Both the position numbers and the translations under genes were made by a program. A DNA stretch of 64,000 bases from DATBGO01 sp036558005 (GTDB taxonomy: Bacteria > Actinomycetota > Actinomycetes > Streptosporangiales > Streptosporangiaceae), in contig DATBGO010000250.1 in assembly GCA_036558005.1 (NCBI GenBank), positions 1 through 64,000 of the forward strand, given 5' to 3'. A model generated the notes under the pieces. It made no database searches. It worked only from the letters and a program-made list of their open reading frames with translations, and was not told where the DNA came from. Positions 8,653-16,681 of the stretch are shown piece by piece (positions within the stretch are counted from its first letter, which is position 1; each line of letters begins with the position of its first letter).

Positions 8653-9507
8653 ATGACCTCAGCTAGCCCGCACCGGCCCAGCCCGGCCACCCTGATCACG
8701 GTCGCGCCGACCGGCGCCGAGTCAGGCAAATCCGACGTACCCGCCCTGCCGGTGACCCTCGAAGAGCTGGTCGCCACCGCCAAGGAGTGCCGTGAGGCCG
8801 GGGCCGCGGTGATCCACGTGCACATCAGGGACGGCCAGGCCCGGCCCACCCTGGACCCGGCCCGGCTGGCCGACACGGTCCGGGCACTGCGGGAAGCCAC
8901 CGACCTGATCATCCAGCTGTCCACCGGCGGCGCGGTCAGCGACGGCTTCGGGCCGCGGCTGGCGGTGCTGGATGCCGGCCCGGACGCGTGCTCCCTGACC
9001 TGCGGCACGGTCAACTTCGGCGACGAGGTGTTCAGCAACCCTTATCCGTTCATCCGTGACCTGTACGCCAGAACCAAGGAACTGGGCGTGGTTCCTGAGT
9101 TCGAGTTGTTCGATTTCGGTCACATCGCCACGCTGCACCGGCTGCTGGCCGACCTGGGCGAGCCGCACGGCGGGCACGTCCACTGCGACCTGGTGATGGG
9201 GGTGCCCGGCGGGATGCCAGGCAACGCCGCCACGCTGGTCCAGGCGGTGTCCGCGCTGCCGGCCGGGGCCACCTGGTCGGCGACCGGGATCGGCCGCAGC
9301 TCGCTGCCGGTGATCTTCGCGGCGCTGTCGGCGGGCGGCCACCTGCGGGTCGGCATGGAGGACACCGTCACCTTCGCCCGCGGCCGGCCGGTGACCGGCA
9401 ACGCCGAGCTGGTGCAGCGCGCGGCCCAGCTCGCCGAGCTGGCCCAGCGCCCGGCCATGTCACCCGGCCAGGCCCGTGAGCTGCTGGGGGTGGCGAGCCA
9501 TTCCTGA
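8653..9507 (+). CDS. BKACE-family beta-keto acid cleavage enzyme
   Basis: DUF849 / BKACE family: zinc-dependent TIM barrels that condense a beta-keto acid with acetyl-CoA and cleave it (prototype: 3-keto-5-aminohexanoate cleavage enzyme, Kce). Visible family segments are the zinc ligands HVHIRD (His55, His57), TAPTG-like TVAPTG (16-21), HCDLVMGVPGGMPG, and VGMED near the C-terminus. The ATG at 8653 gives 284 residues, normal for the family; upstream in-frame sequence is antisense to dtd. The actual keto acid is unknown and no lysine-fermentation genes are nearby. The last 32 bases overlap the asparaginase-family gene, implying co-translation. Confidence 0.85.
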   Translation: MTSASPHRPSPATLITVAPTGAESGKSDVPALPVTLEELVATAKECREAGAAVIHVHIRDGQARPTLDPARLADTVRALREATDLIIQLSTGGAVSDGFGPRLAVLDAGPDACSLTCGTVNFGDEVFSNPYPFIRDLYARTKELGVVPEFELFDFGHIATLHRLLADLGEPHGGHVHCDLVMGVPGGMPGNAATLVQAVSALPAGATWSATGIGRSSLPVIFAALSAGGHLRVGMEDTVTFARGRPVTGNAELVQRAAQLAELAQRPAMSPGQARELLGVASHS

Positions 9508-10459
9508 TAACCCGGTCATCGCGGAGGTCATCAGGTCCGGTTTCACCGAGTCGGTGCACCGCGGCGCCCTCGCCGTGCTGACCGCCGACGGCACCCTGGC
9601 CCGCCAGGCAGGCGCCGCCGCCAGCCCGGCCTTCCCGCGATCCTCGAACAAGCCGATGCAGGCCGCCGCGATGACCGAGTGCGGCCTCGACCTGGACGGG
9701 AAGCTGCTGGCCCTGGCCGCGGCCAGCCATTCCGGCGAGGACTACCACGTCGCCGGGGTGCGCGAGATCCTGGCCAGGGCCGGGCTGACCGAAGCCGACC
9801 TGCAGTGCCCGCCGGACCTGCCGCTGGACGAGCAAGCCCAGCGTGAGCTGCTGCGGGCAGGCGGCGGCCCCGACCGGGTCCACATGAACTGCTCGGGCAA
9901 GCACGCGGCGATGCTGGCCACCTGCGTCGCGGCGGGCTGGCCCACCCGGGCCTACCGAGACCCAGGGCACCCGCTGCAGCAGGCGATCCGGCAGAAGGTC
10001 GAGCAGCTGTCCGGTGAGCAGGTCGCCGCCACCGGGGTGGACGGCTGCGGCGCGCCGCTGTTCGCCATCTCGGTCACCGGGCTGGCCCGGGCGTTCCGCG
10101 CGATGGTCCTGGCCGGGCCGGGATCGGCCGGGCGGAAGGTCGCCGACGCGATGCGCGCGCACCCGGAGTGGACCTCGGGCACCACCAGGCCCGAGCGCGC
10201 GCTGATGGCCGCGGTCCCCGGGCTGCTGGTCAAGTCGGGCGCCGAAGGCGTCGAGGCGTTCGCGCTGGCCGACGGCCGGTCCGCCGCGTTCAAGATCGAT
10301 GACGGGGCGGCCAGGGCCAGGCCGGCCGTGACGGTCGCGCTGCTGGCCGCGCTGGGGGTGCCCGCGGCCCAGCTGGCGGGCCTGGGCGCGCTGGCCGCCC
10401 CGCCGGTGCGCGGCGGCGGCGAGGTGGTGGGCGAGATCAGGGCAAAGATCCCTGATTAG
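9476..10459 (+). CDS. Asparaginase II family protein
   Basis: 327-residue protein of the Asparaginase_II family (the group first described from Rhizobium, distinct from bacterial types I/II). Typical segments are VIRSGFTESVHRGALAVL, the FPRSSNKPMQAAAM block, ASHSGEDYH, HMNCSGKHAAML, GVDGCGAP and TTRPERALMA. It probably hydrolyses L-asparagine to aspartate and ammonia. The only sensible start is the GTG at 9476 inside the end of the BKACE gene; the next candidate codons would remove the conserved N-terminus. The overlap points to one transcript with the BKACE gene. Confidence 0.85.
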   Translation: MSCWGWRAIPDNPVIAEVIRSGFTESVHRGALAVLTADGTLARQAGAAASPAFPRSSNKPMQAAAMTECGLDLDGKLLALAAASHSGEDYHVAGVREILARAGLTEADLQCPPDLPLDEQAQRELLRAGGGPDRVHMNCSGKHAAMLATCVAAGWPTRAYRDPGHPLQQAIRQKVEQLSGEQVAATGVDGCGAPLFAISVTGLARAFRAMVLAGPGSAGRKVADAMRAHPEWTSGTTRPERALMAAVPGLLVKSGAEGVEAFALADGRSAAFKIDDGAARARPAVTVALLAALGVPAAQLAGLGALAAPPVRGGGEVVGEIRAKIPD

Positions 10460-10488
10460 CCGGAACGCTAGCGGCCAGCTGAGCTAGT

Positions 10489-10500
10489 TTGCAATTGCAA
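10489..10500. promoter_or_regulatory. Perfect 12-bp palindrome TTGCAATTGCAA upstream of XRE gene
   Basis: TTGCAATTGCAA is its own reverse complement and starts 35 bases before the ATG of the XRE regulator. It is AT-rich compared with its surroundings. The flanks are also suggestive (CTAG on both sides). A likely autoregulatory operator for the regulator next door; the link is inferred from position. Confidence 0.5.
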
Positions 10501-10523
10501 GCACTAGCGGCGACACTGGGACG

Positions 10524-11045
10524 ATGAGCCCGATGAACGTTCCTGCGATCGGGGCCTACATCCGGGAGCAACGGGAGCAGGCCCGGATCTCGCTCCGGCA
10601 GCTCGCCCAGGCGGCCGGTGTCTCGAACCCCTACCTCAGCCAGATCGAGCGCGGGCTGCGCAAGCCGAGCGCCGACATCCTGCAGCAGATCGCCAAGGGG
10701 CTGCGGATCTCGGCGGAGGCGCTGTACGTGCAGGCCGGGTTCCTGGAGGACCGGCCGCCCGGCCCGGGGGTGCGGGACGCGGTGCTGACCGACCCCGGCC
10801 TGTCCGAGCGGCAGAAGCAGATGCTGATCGAGTTGTACGACTCGTTCCGGTCCGAGACGGCGCTGGCCGCCCGGGCGGCGGCTGACGAGGCGGCCGAGGA
10901 CGAGGAGCAGGAGCCGCCGGAGGCAGCTGAGCCCGCCCGGGCCGGAGTCGACCCGGCCGCCCTGGCCTGGCCGGAAGCGCCCGATGACTGGCAGCAGGCC
11001 GGCGCCGCCGCTGAGCCGCCCCCAGGCACCGCCCGGACCAGGTAG
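10524..11045 (+). CDS. XRE-family helix-turn-helix regulator
   Basis: 173-residue regulator with a Cro/C1-type HTH at about 10-66 (IREQREQARISLRQLAQAAG and VSNPYLSQIERGLRKPS are typical of helices 1-4). A short conserved helical segment follows (LSERQKQMLIELYDSFR), then a disordered Glu/Ala/Pro-rich tail from about 115. It looks like the mycobacterial Rv0474 type, which is also followed by a DUF2516 gene. In mycobacteria hbhA (Rv0475) lies between the two; here it is absent. The ATG at 10524 is used; a second ATG three codons later is equally possible. The perfect palindrome upstream is a candidate operator. Confidence 0.85.
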   Translation: MSPMNVPAIGAYIREQREQARISLRQLAQAAGVSNPYLSQIERGLRKPSADILQQIAKGLRISAEALYVQAGFLEDRPPGPGVRDAVLTDPGLSERQKQMLIELYDSFRSETALAARAAADEAAEDEEQEPPEAAEPARAGVDPAALAWPEAPDDWQQAGAAAEPPPGTARTR

Positions 11046-11054
11046 CGTGACAGC

Positions 11055-11393
11055 GTGTTCTTCAACAATGCGGGCGCATACACCGTCCTCGACTGGTTTT
11101 TCCAGGCGCTCGCCATCGTGGCCTTCGTCATCGAGGTCTGGGCGCTGATCGACGCCTCCAGGCGCCCCGGGCCCGCCTACGTCGCCTCCAGCAAGCAGAC
11201 CAAGCCGTTGTGGCTGGCCATTCTCGGGGTGGCCGCGGTGATCGGCCTGGGCGGGGCGGTCGGCGAGCTGTCGCTGCTGTCGATCCTGCCGATCATCGCG
11301 TTCGTGGCGGCGGCCATCTACCTGACCGACGTCAGGCCGAAGGTCAGCCAGTTCCGCGGCGGGTCGCACCAGGGCCCGTACGGCCCCTGGTGA
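11055..11393 (+). CDS. DUF2516 family membrane protein
   Basis: 112-residue integral membrane protein. The first hydrophobic helix (about 11-32) is followed by a short loop and two more hydrophobic segments (about 51-90); the N-terminus and the WALIDASRRP segment resemble DUF2516 (Rv0476-like). No catalytic residues are evident and the function is unknown. The GTG start lies nine bases after the XRE stop, so the two genes are almost certainly co-transcribed. Confidence 0.75.
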   Translation: MFFNNAGAYTVLDWFFQALAIVAFVIEVWALIDASRRPGPAYVASSKQTKPLWLAILGVAAVIGLGGAVGELSLLSILPIIAFVAAAIYLTDVRPKVSQFRGGSHQGPYGPW

Positions 11394-11482
11394 GCCCGGG
11401 CCGGGGGTGACGCGGCGGCCGCCGCGGCCCTGCGGTCCGGCCGCGCGCTGCACTAGGCTGCTGGCCGTGAGCGAGGCGCGCG

Positions 11483-12214
11483 ATGAGTGAGATGAACTGG
11501 CGGACGCACCGGCTTGAGCTGGATGACCAGACGCTGCGCGAGTGGGACGCCAGCGTGCTGGACGCCGGGCCGGACGGGATCGTGCTGGACCGCTCGGCGT
11601 TCTACCCCGGTGGCGGCGGGCAGCCGCCGGACGAGGGAGTGCTGCTCTGGGGCGGGGTGCAGACCCGCATCGCAGGCGCCAGGAAGGGCGACGACCTCTA
11701 CCTGATCCCGGCCGAGGGCGACCCGCTGCCGCCGCCGGGCACCGCCGTGCGCGGCGCGGTGGCCGACGAGCGCCGCACCGCGCTGATGCGCACCCACTCA
11801 GGCCTGCACGTGCTGTGCGGTGTCGTGTTCCGCGACTACCGGGTGCCGGTGACCGGCGGCAACATGGAGCCGTACCTGGCCAGGATGGACTTCGACCTGC
11901 CCGAGGTGCCGCCCGGCTTCAGGGACGCGGTCGAGGCGGCGTGCAACGCCGAGATCGCCGCCGGGCGGCGGATCGACGTGCGGGTGCTGCCCAGGGACGA
12001 GGCGTTCGCGCTGCCGGACATCATCAGGACCGCCACCAACCTGGTCCCGGCCGAGGTCAAGGACGTGCGGATCGTCGACATCGCCGGCCTGGACCAGCAG
12101 GCTGACGGCGGCACCCACGTGGCGACGACCAGCCAGATCGGCAAGATCCAGGTGGTCAAGGTCGAGAACAAGGGCAAGGGCTTCCGGCGGCTGCGGATCC
12201 GGATCAGCGACTAG
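11483..12214 (+). CDS. AlaX-type alanyl-tRNA editing protein
   Basis: Free-standing homologue of the alanyl-tRNA synthetase editing domain, expected to deacylate Ser- or Gly-tRNA(Ala). It begins with the glycine-rich region YPGGGGQPPD (41-50) and has the first zinc pair His105-x3-His109 in RTHSGLHVL. The second motif, normally CGGTH, reads DGGTH here (Asp208, His212), so the expected cysteine ligand is replaced by aspartate. Its 243 residues fit AlaX-M. The ATG at 11483 overlaps a second possible start (ATG four codons later). Editing function is likely; the changed ligand could alter metal use. Confidence 0.85.
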   Translation: MSEMNWRTHRLELDDQTLREWDASVLDAGPDGIVLDRSAFYPGGGGQPPDEGVLLWGGVQTRIAGARKGDDLYLIPAEGDPLPPPGTAVRGAVADERRTALMRTHSGLHVLCGVVFRDYRVPVTGGNMEPYLARMDFDLPEVPPGFRDAVEAACNAEIAAGRRIDVRVLPRDEAFALPDIIRTATNLVPAEVKDVRIVDIAGLDQQADGGTHVATTSQIGKIQVVKVENKGKGFRRLRIRISD

Positions 12215-12289
12215 CCGCCGGCCGGGCGTACCAGCGCGGCGGCGGGGTATGAGTGCCCACTCGAAGCGATTGCTCACGGGGGGGCATAT

Positions 12290-12583
12290 ATGGCATTCGT
12301 GCAGATCATCGAGTTCAGCACGCACGACATCGAGGGCATGCGCCAGGTCGACGACGAGTGGGAGCGGGCGACCGAGGGCAGGCGGACCGCCCGGCGGCAG
12401 CTGGTCGCCGCCGACCGTGACCACCCGGGCAAGTACTACACCATCGTGTTCTTCGACTCCTACGAGTCGGCGATGGAGAACTCCGGGCTGCCCGAGACGA
12501 AGGCCGCGGCCGACCGGTACATGGCGCTGACGGACGGTACGCCCGTCTTCCGCAACCTGGACGTGCTGGCCGAGAAGTCCTGA
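12290..12583 (+). CDS. Small dimeric alpha/beta-barrel-like protein
   Basis: 97-residue cytoplasmic protein with the pattern of a ferredoxin-like, antibiotic-biosynthesis-monooxygenase-type fold: a first strand FVQIIEFST, helices around 15-35, then KYYTIVFFDSYESAMENS (49-66), the strand-helix signature of that superfamily. No specific function can be given. It has a strong GGGGGGG ribosome binding site five bases before the ATG. It is convergent with the M56 peptidase gene and separated from AlaX by 75 bases. Confidence 0.65.
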   Translation: MAFVQIIEFSTHDIEGMRQVDDEWERATEGRRTARRQLVAADRDHPGKYYTIVFFDSYESAMENSGLPETKAAADRYMALTDGTPVFRNLDVLAEKS

Positions 12584-12610
12584 CCGGCTGGCCCGCGCCC
12601 TGGCCCGCGG

Positions 12611-13558
12611 TCAGGACGGGAGCAGCAGGAAGCCGACCGGGATCGCGACCATCGTGGCGGCGGCGGCGCAGACCAGGGTGACGGCCGGCCAGGGAAGCCG
12701 GGGCGCGGGCCGCAGCAGCCGCGACACCCGCGCGGCCACCTGGCCGTCGGCCCGGTCGGCCACGGCCAGCCCGCCCAGCGGCGCGTACGCGCCGCCGGCC
12801 GCGCCGAACCGCAGCAGCGCGGTGGCAAGCTCCCTGGCCGCCACCCTGCGGTGGCGCAGCGCCCGGTCATCGGCGAGCATCTCCACCAGCATCGCGACCG
12901 CCGCGTAGGACGTCCGCGCCACGGACGCCCAGCGGAACGCGCGCAGCAGCGCGGTGAACGGCAGCAGCACCAGGTCGTGCCGTTCTCGCAGGTGTGCCCG
13001 CTCATGCGCCAGCACGGCGGCCAGCTCAGCCTGGTCCAGCAGGGCCAGCGTGCCCGCGCTGATCACGATCGCGGAGCGCAGCCCCGGCACGCAGTACGCG
13101 GCCGCGGCCGGGTGATCGACCACCAGCGCGCCCGGCACCTTGGGGTCGCCGTGCGCGAGCAGGTTCAGCAGCGTGCGCTGCCGCCTGCGGGCCCGCAGGA
13201 CCGCGGCCGACGCCGCGACCAGCACCCCGGTCAGCAGCAGCAACAGCAGCATGCTCAGGGCCAGCGACAGCAGCCGGATCCCGGCGGGCAGCCCGGCCGC
13301 CCCGGCGGTCATCACGCCGCGGCCCCTGATCAGCCGCCCGGCCAGCGCGTACGTGCCCTGGGCCACGCCCGGGCGCTGGTCCGCGCCGAGCGCGGCGAGC
13401 GCGCCGACAGCGGCGAGCCCCCAGCCCAGCCCGAGCGCCTGCCAGAGCACGATCGCGGTGGCCGGCGAACGGCGCGGCCAGCGGGCCGCGGCCAGCGCGG
13501 AGGCTATCGGGACGCAGGCCACCGCGACGGCGGCAAGGACCAGCACAGCTGCAGGCAC
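12611..13558 (-). CDS. M56 family membrane metallopeptidase (BlaR1-like core)
   Basis: 315-residue integral membrane protein. Helices are seen at about 3-22, 36-58, 93-118 and 293-312. The zinc-protease motif HERAH (185-189) lies on the cytoplasmic face, with the second Glu in MLVEMLADD about 45 residues later. This is the protease core of BlaR1/MecR1 without the extracellular penicillin-sensor domain, as in the short actinobacterial M56 proteins. The GTG start is six bases after the BlaI-type regulator's stop, so the two form an operon in which the protease probably inactivates the repressor. The inducing signal is unknown. Confidence 0.85.
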   Translation of the reverse strand: MPAAVLVLAAVAVACVPIASALAAARWPRRSPATAIVLWQALGLGWGLAAVGALAALGADQRPGVAQGTYALAGRLIRGRGVMTAGAAGLPAGIRLLSLALSMLLLLLLTGVLVAASAAVLRARRRQRTLLNLLAHGDPKVPGALVVDHPAAAAYCVPGLRSAIVISAGTLALLDQAELAAVLAHERAHLRERHDLVLLPFTALLRAFRWASVARTSYAAVAMLVEMLADDRALRHRRVAARELATALLRFGAAGGAYAPLGGLAVADRADGQVAARVSRLLRPAPRLPWPAVTLVCAAAATMVAIPVGFLLLPS

Positions 13559-13564
13559 CCGCGG

Positions 13565-13930
13565 TCACTCCCCGGCGGCGGCACCCAGCGCCCCGAGCGC
13601 CCGGCGCAGCGCGGCCGCCTCGGTCGCCGAGACGCTGCGGGCGAACCTGGCCAGCGCGGCCTGCCGGTCACCGGTCTGCTCCAGCGCGCTGAGCATCAGC
13701 TCAGTCACGTACGCCTCCCGGCTCTCGGCCGCGCGGTAACGCCACGCCCGGCCATCACGCTCCCGCCGGGCGAAGCCCTTCTTGGCCAGCCGGTCCAGGA
13801 CCGTCATCACCGTGGTATGCGCCAGGTCACGCTCGGTCAGCCCGGCACTGACCTGCCGTACCGTCAGCGGGTCCGGGCTTTCCCACAGGATGTCCATGAT
13901 CGCGCGCTCAAGCTCGCCGAGACGGTTCAC
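13565..13930 (-). CDS. BlaI/MecI-type transcriptional repressor
   Basis: 121-residue winged-helix repressor. The DNA-binding half (1-75) has the family signatures LGELERAIMDILW, TVRQV and HTTVMTVLDRLAKKG. The C-terminal helices form the dimer, and this is where M56 proteases usually cleave. It heads a two-gene operon with the M56 protein. AGGTTACCT at 13937-13945, seven bases upstream of the start, is a near-palindrome that could be its own operator (weak). Confidence 0.9.
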   Translation of the reverse strand: MNRLGELERAIMDILWESPDPLTVRQVSAGLTERDLAHTTVMTVLDRLAKKGFARRERDGRAWRYRAAESREAYVTELMLSALEQTGDRQAALARFARSVSATEAAALRRALGALGAAAGE

Positions 13931-13975
13931 TGCCTCAGGTTACCTTTGACCGGCCGGCTGAGTAATCTCGCCTGG

Positions 13976-14050
13976 GTGCAGATCACCCTGGTAACCGGGG
14001 AGATCACCGAGCGGCGGGCCGGCGCGGTGGTCAGCGCGGGGACGCGATGA
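13976..14050 (+). pseudogene. Truncated macro-domain N-terminus (24 codons)
   Basis: A GTG at 13976 opens a 24-codon frame whose product, VQITLVTGEITERRAGAVVS-AGTR, aligns by eye with the first strand and ligand-binding start of macro domains (consensus IxLVxGDITxxxVDAVVNAAN). A TGA then ends it, four bases into the GH15 gene (ATGA overlap). Third codon positions are almost all G/C, as in real genes here. No macro-domain continuation follows because the GH15 gene takes over. It is probably a gene remnant left by a deletion or insertion, now perhaps only a leader for the next gene. The match is short, so chance resemblance is possible. Confidence 0.4.
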
Positions 14051-15504
14051 CGGCCAGCAGGCTGGCCCGGCGGCCGGGGCTACCGCGGTTTCCGCGGACC
14101 GCCAGGGGCCGCGCGGTGGCGATCGCGGTGGCGATCGCGGTGGCGGCTGGCGGCGTGGTCGCCGCGGCCTGGCGGCCGGCCCGCCCGCCGGTGCTCGCGC
14201 TGGCCGGGATCGCGGCCGACCCGTGCGCGCCGCAGCGGGTGATCGCCGTCCCGGCCGGCGCGCGCGGCCGGTTCCTGCCCGGCAGCAGCGTGCTGGCCGA
14301 GGGCGGGACGATCTACGCCGGCCCCGGGCCGGCGGCCCGGCCGGCCCCGGCACTGGCCGCCTGCGCGACGGCCGCGGCCCGGGCGAGCAGGCAGTGGCTG
14401 GCCGCGGGCGCCATCCCCGGCGCACCGGGGCCGGAGCGCTCGATGGCCGCCCGCGCGCTGCTGGACCTGCACCTGCTGACCCAGCCCGACGGCGCGATGG
14501 TCGCCGCCTGGCACACCATCTGGCGGTACGCCTGGCCCCGCGACTCCAGCTGGGCGGCGGTCGCGCTGGCCCGCACCGGTCACCTCGCGGACGCCTATCG
14601 GATCCTGGGCTTCCTGCGCCGGGTGGAGCTGCCAGGCGGCGGCTGGGCGGCCAGGTACTGGCCGGACGGCTCCGGGCCGGTGCGGGACGGCCGGCCCGCC
14701 GAGCTGGACGCCACCGGCTGGGTGCCGTGGGCGGTCTGGAACTGGTTCACCGCGGCAGGCCCGGCCAGCCCCGCGGCCCGGCGCGAGCTGATGACGCTGT
14801 GGCCGATGGTCTCCGCGGCCGCCGCGGCGGCCGCCCGGTCGCTGCGCGCTGACGGCCTGCCCGGCCCGGCCATGGACTACTGGGAGGATTCCGACACGGT
14901 CACGCTCGGCACCGCCGCTCCGCTGCTGGCGGGCCTCCGGTCGGCGGCCAGCCTGGCCGCCGCGCTCGGCGACACCGGCCAGGAACGCCGCTGGGCGGCC
15001 GCCGCGGCCCGGCTTGGCGCTGCCATCACCGCGCGGTTCGGCCGGTACGGCTATCACCGGCTGCCGCGGGACCGCTCCGGCGCCGACGCCGCCGTCACCT
15101 TCCTCGGCCCGCCGTTCGCGGCGGCTGCCGCGCCGGTCACCAGGGCCGCGCGGGCCGCCCAGGCGGCGCTGACCCTGCCCGGCGGCGGGCTGCTGCCAGG
15201 CGCCGCGTGGCCGGGCACTCCCGGGGTGGCCTGGACCCCGGAGACCGCCATGTTCGCGTTGCTGCGGGCGGCCAGCGGGGACCAGCGGGGGACCAGCGCG
15301 ATCCTGTCCTGGCTGGCCGCCCACCGCACCAGGCTCGGTGAACTGCCCGAGCAGGTCAGCGCCAGCGGGCAGCCGGTGTCGGTAGCGCCGCTCGGCTGGA
15401 CCGACGCGATCGTGCTGCTGGCCCTGGTGGCGCGGCGGCACCCGCTGCCGGTGCCACCCGCCAGGCCGGGCGGACCGGTCAGAGCCGACGAAGTGCGACA
15501 CTAG
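14047..15504 (+). CDS. GH15-like glycoside hydrolase, membrane-anchored
   Basis: 485-residue protein with one N-terminal signal-anchor helix (about 23-42, with a VAIA repeat) and an extracellular (alpha/alpha)6-barrel. GH15 landmarks are visible: RYAWPRD (160-166), a candidate general acid in DYWEDSD (Glu280), and a candidate base in LPEQVSASGQP (Glu435) followed by PLGWTDA. The family hydrolyses alpha-glucosidic bonds (glucoamylase, trehalase, dextranase); the true substrate is unknown. The ATG at 14047 overlaps the stop of the macro-domain remnant and has no strong ribosome binding site. Confidence 0.75.
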   Translation: MTASRLARRPGLPRFPRTARGRAVAIAVAIAVAAGGVVAAAWRPARPPVLALAGIAADPCAPQRVIAVPAGARGRFLPGSSVLAEGGTIYAGPGPAARPAPALAACATAAARASRQWLAAGAIPGAPGPERSMAARALLDLHLLTQPDGAMVAAWHTIWRYAWPRDSSWAAVALARTGHLADAYRILGFLRRVELPGGGWAARYWPDGSGPVRDGRPAELDATGWVPWAVWNWFTAAGPASPAARRELMTLWPMVSAAAAAAARSLRADGLPGPAMDYWEDSDTVTLGTAAPLLAGLRSAASLAAALGDTGQERRWAAAAARLGAAITARFGRYGYHRLPRDRSGADAAVTFLGPPFAAAAAPVTRAARAAQAALTLPGGGLLPGAAWPGTPGVAWTPETAMFALLRAASGDQRGTSAILSWLAAHRTRLGELPEQVSASGQPVSVAPLGWTDAIVLLALVARRHPLPVPPARPGGPVRADEVRH

Positions 15505-15596
15505 GGCTGACACCTCCAGTGGCCGGCCGGTTCCGCGGCCGGGCCCGGCCGCGGAACTGGCCCACGACGACGGCGCCCACAGCCAGGAGGACACCG

Positions 15597-16670
15597 ATGC
15601 CCGCAGAGTCTCCGCGCTTCCGGCCGATCCTCGACCAGTTCGCGCCCTACAAGCCGGGCAAGGAGCCAGCGCCTGGCGCCCGGTCATACAAGCTGTCATC
15701 GAACGAGTCCCCCTATGGCCCGCTGCCGTCGGTCCTGAAGGTCATCGCCGAGGCCGCCGCGGACGTGAACCGGTACCCGGACAACGGCGCGGCCGAGCTG
15801 ACCGCGGCCATCGCCGCCAGGTTCAGCGTGCCGGCCGAGCACGTCGCGGTCGGCTGCGGCTCGGTCGGCGTGACCCAGCAGTTGCTGGAGGCGGTCGGCG
15901 ACCCGGGGTCGGAGATCATGTACGCCTGGCGCTCCTTCGAGGCCTACCCGTACCTGTCCGACCTGGCCGGCGCCGCCTCGGTCCGGGTGCCGCTGCGCGG
16001 CCAGGCGCACGACCTGGACGCGATGGCGGCCGCGATCACCGGCCGGACCAGGCTGATCTTCGTCTGCAACCCGAACAACCCGACGGGTACCGCGGTCCGC
16101 CGCGACGAGATGGTCAGCTTCCTGGACCGGGTACCCGGGGACTGCCTGGTCGTGCTGGACGAGGCCTACACCCAGTACGTCCGCGACCCGGAGGTGCCCG
16201 ACGGGCTGACGCTCTACCGGGACCGGCCCAACGTCGCGGTGCTGCGCACCTTCTCCAAGGCTTACGGCCTGGCCGGGCTGCGGGTCGGTTTCCTGATCGG
16301 GCACGAGCCGGTCGCGGCCGCGATCCGCAAGACGATGCTGACCTTCTCGGTCAACTCGCTGGCGCAGGCCGCGGCGGTCGCCTCGCTCGCCGCCGAGGCC
16401 GAACTGCTGGACCGGGTGGAGGCCGTGGTCGCCGAGCGGGCCCGGGTGTGCGCCGCCCTGGCCGGCCAGGGCTGGACCGTGCCGCAGACCGAGGCGAACT
16501 TCGTCTGGCTCCCGCTCGGCGCCGACACCCTCGACTTCGGCGAGGCCTGCTTCGGCGCCGGGGTGAGCGTCCGGCCGTTCGCCGGCGACGGCGCGAGGGT
16601 GACGATCGGCGACCGGGCCGCCAACGACGCCTTCCTCAGCGTGGCCGCGGCCTTCCCGCGCCGCCACTGA
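15597..16670 (+). CDS. HisC-like / aromatic aminotransferase
   Basis: 357-residue fold-type I PLP aminotransferase of the HisC / Pat group. Landmarks: KLSSNESPYGP (32-42), CNPNNPTG (157-164), the Asp of LDEAYTQY (188), and the Schiff-base lysine in RTFSKAYGLAGLRVGF (Lys221). The ATG at 15597 is preceded by AGGAGG at 15585-15590; an upstream in-frame start lacks family sequence. It heads a tight cassette with an ATP-grasp ligase (11 bases on) and a flavin monooxygenase. No other his genes are nearby, so it is more likely an aromatic or pathway-specific aminotransferase than the histidine-biosynthetic one. Confidence 0.85.
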   Translation: MPAESPRFRPILDQFAPYKPGKEPAPGARSYKLSSNESPYGPLPSVLKVIAEAAADVNRYPDNGAAELTAAIAARFSVPAEHVAVGCGSVGVTQQLLEAVGDPGSEIMYAWRSFEAYPYLSDLAGAASVRVPLRGQAHDLDAMAAAITGRTRLIFVCNPNNPTGTAVRRDEMVSFLDRVPGDCLVVLDEAYTQYVRDPEVPDGLTLYRDRPNVAVLRTFSKAYGLAGLRVGFLIGHEPVAAAIRKTMLTFSVNSLAQAAAVASLAAEAELLDRVEAVVAERARVCAALAGQGWTVPQTEANFVWLPLGADTLDFGEACFGAGVSVRPFAGDGARVTIGDRAANDAFLSVAAAFPRRH

Positions 16671-16681
16671 GGCCGGGCGCG

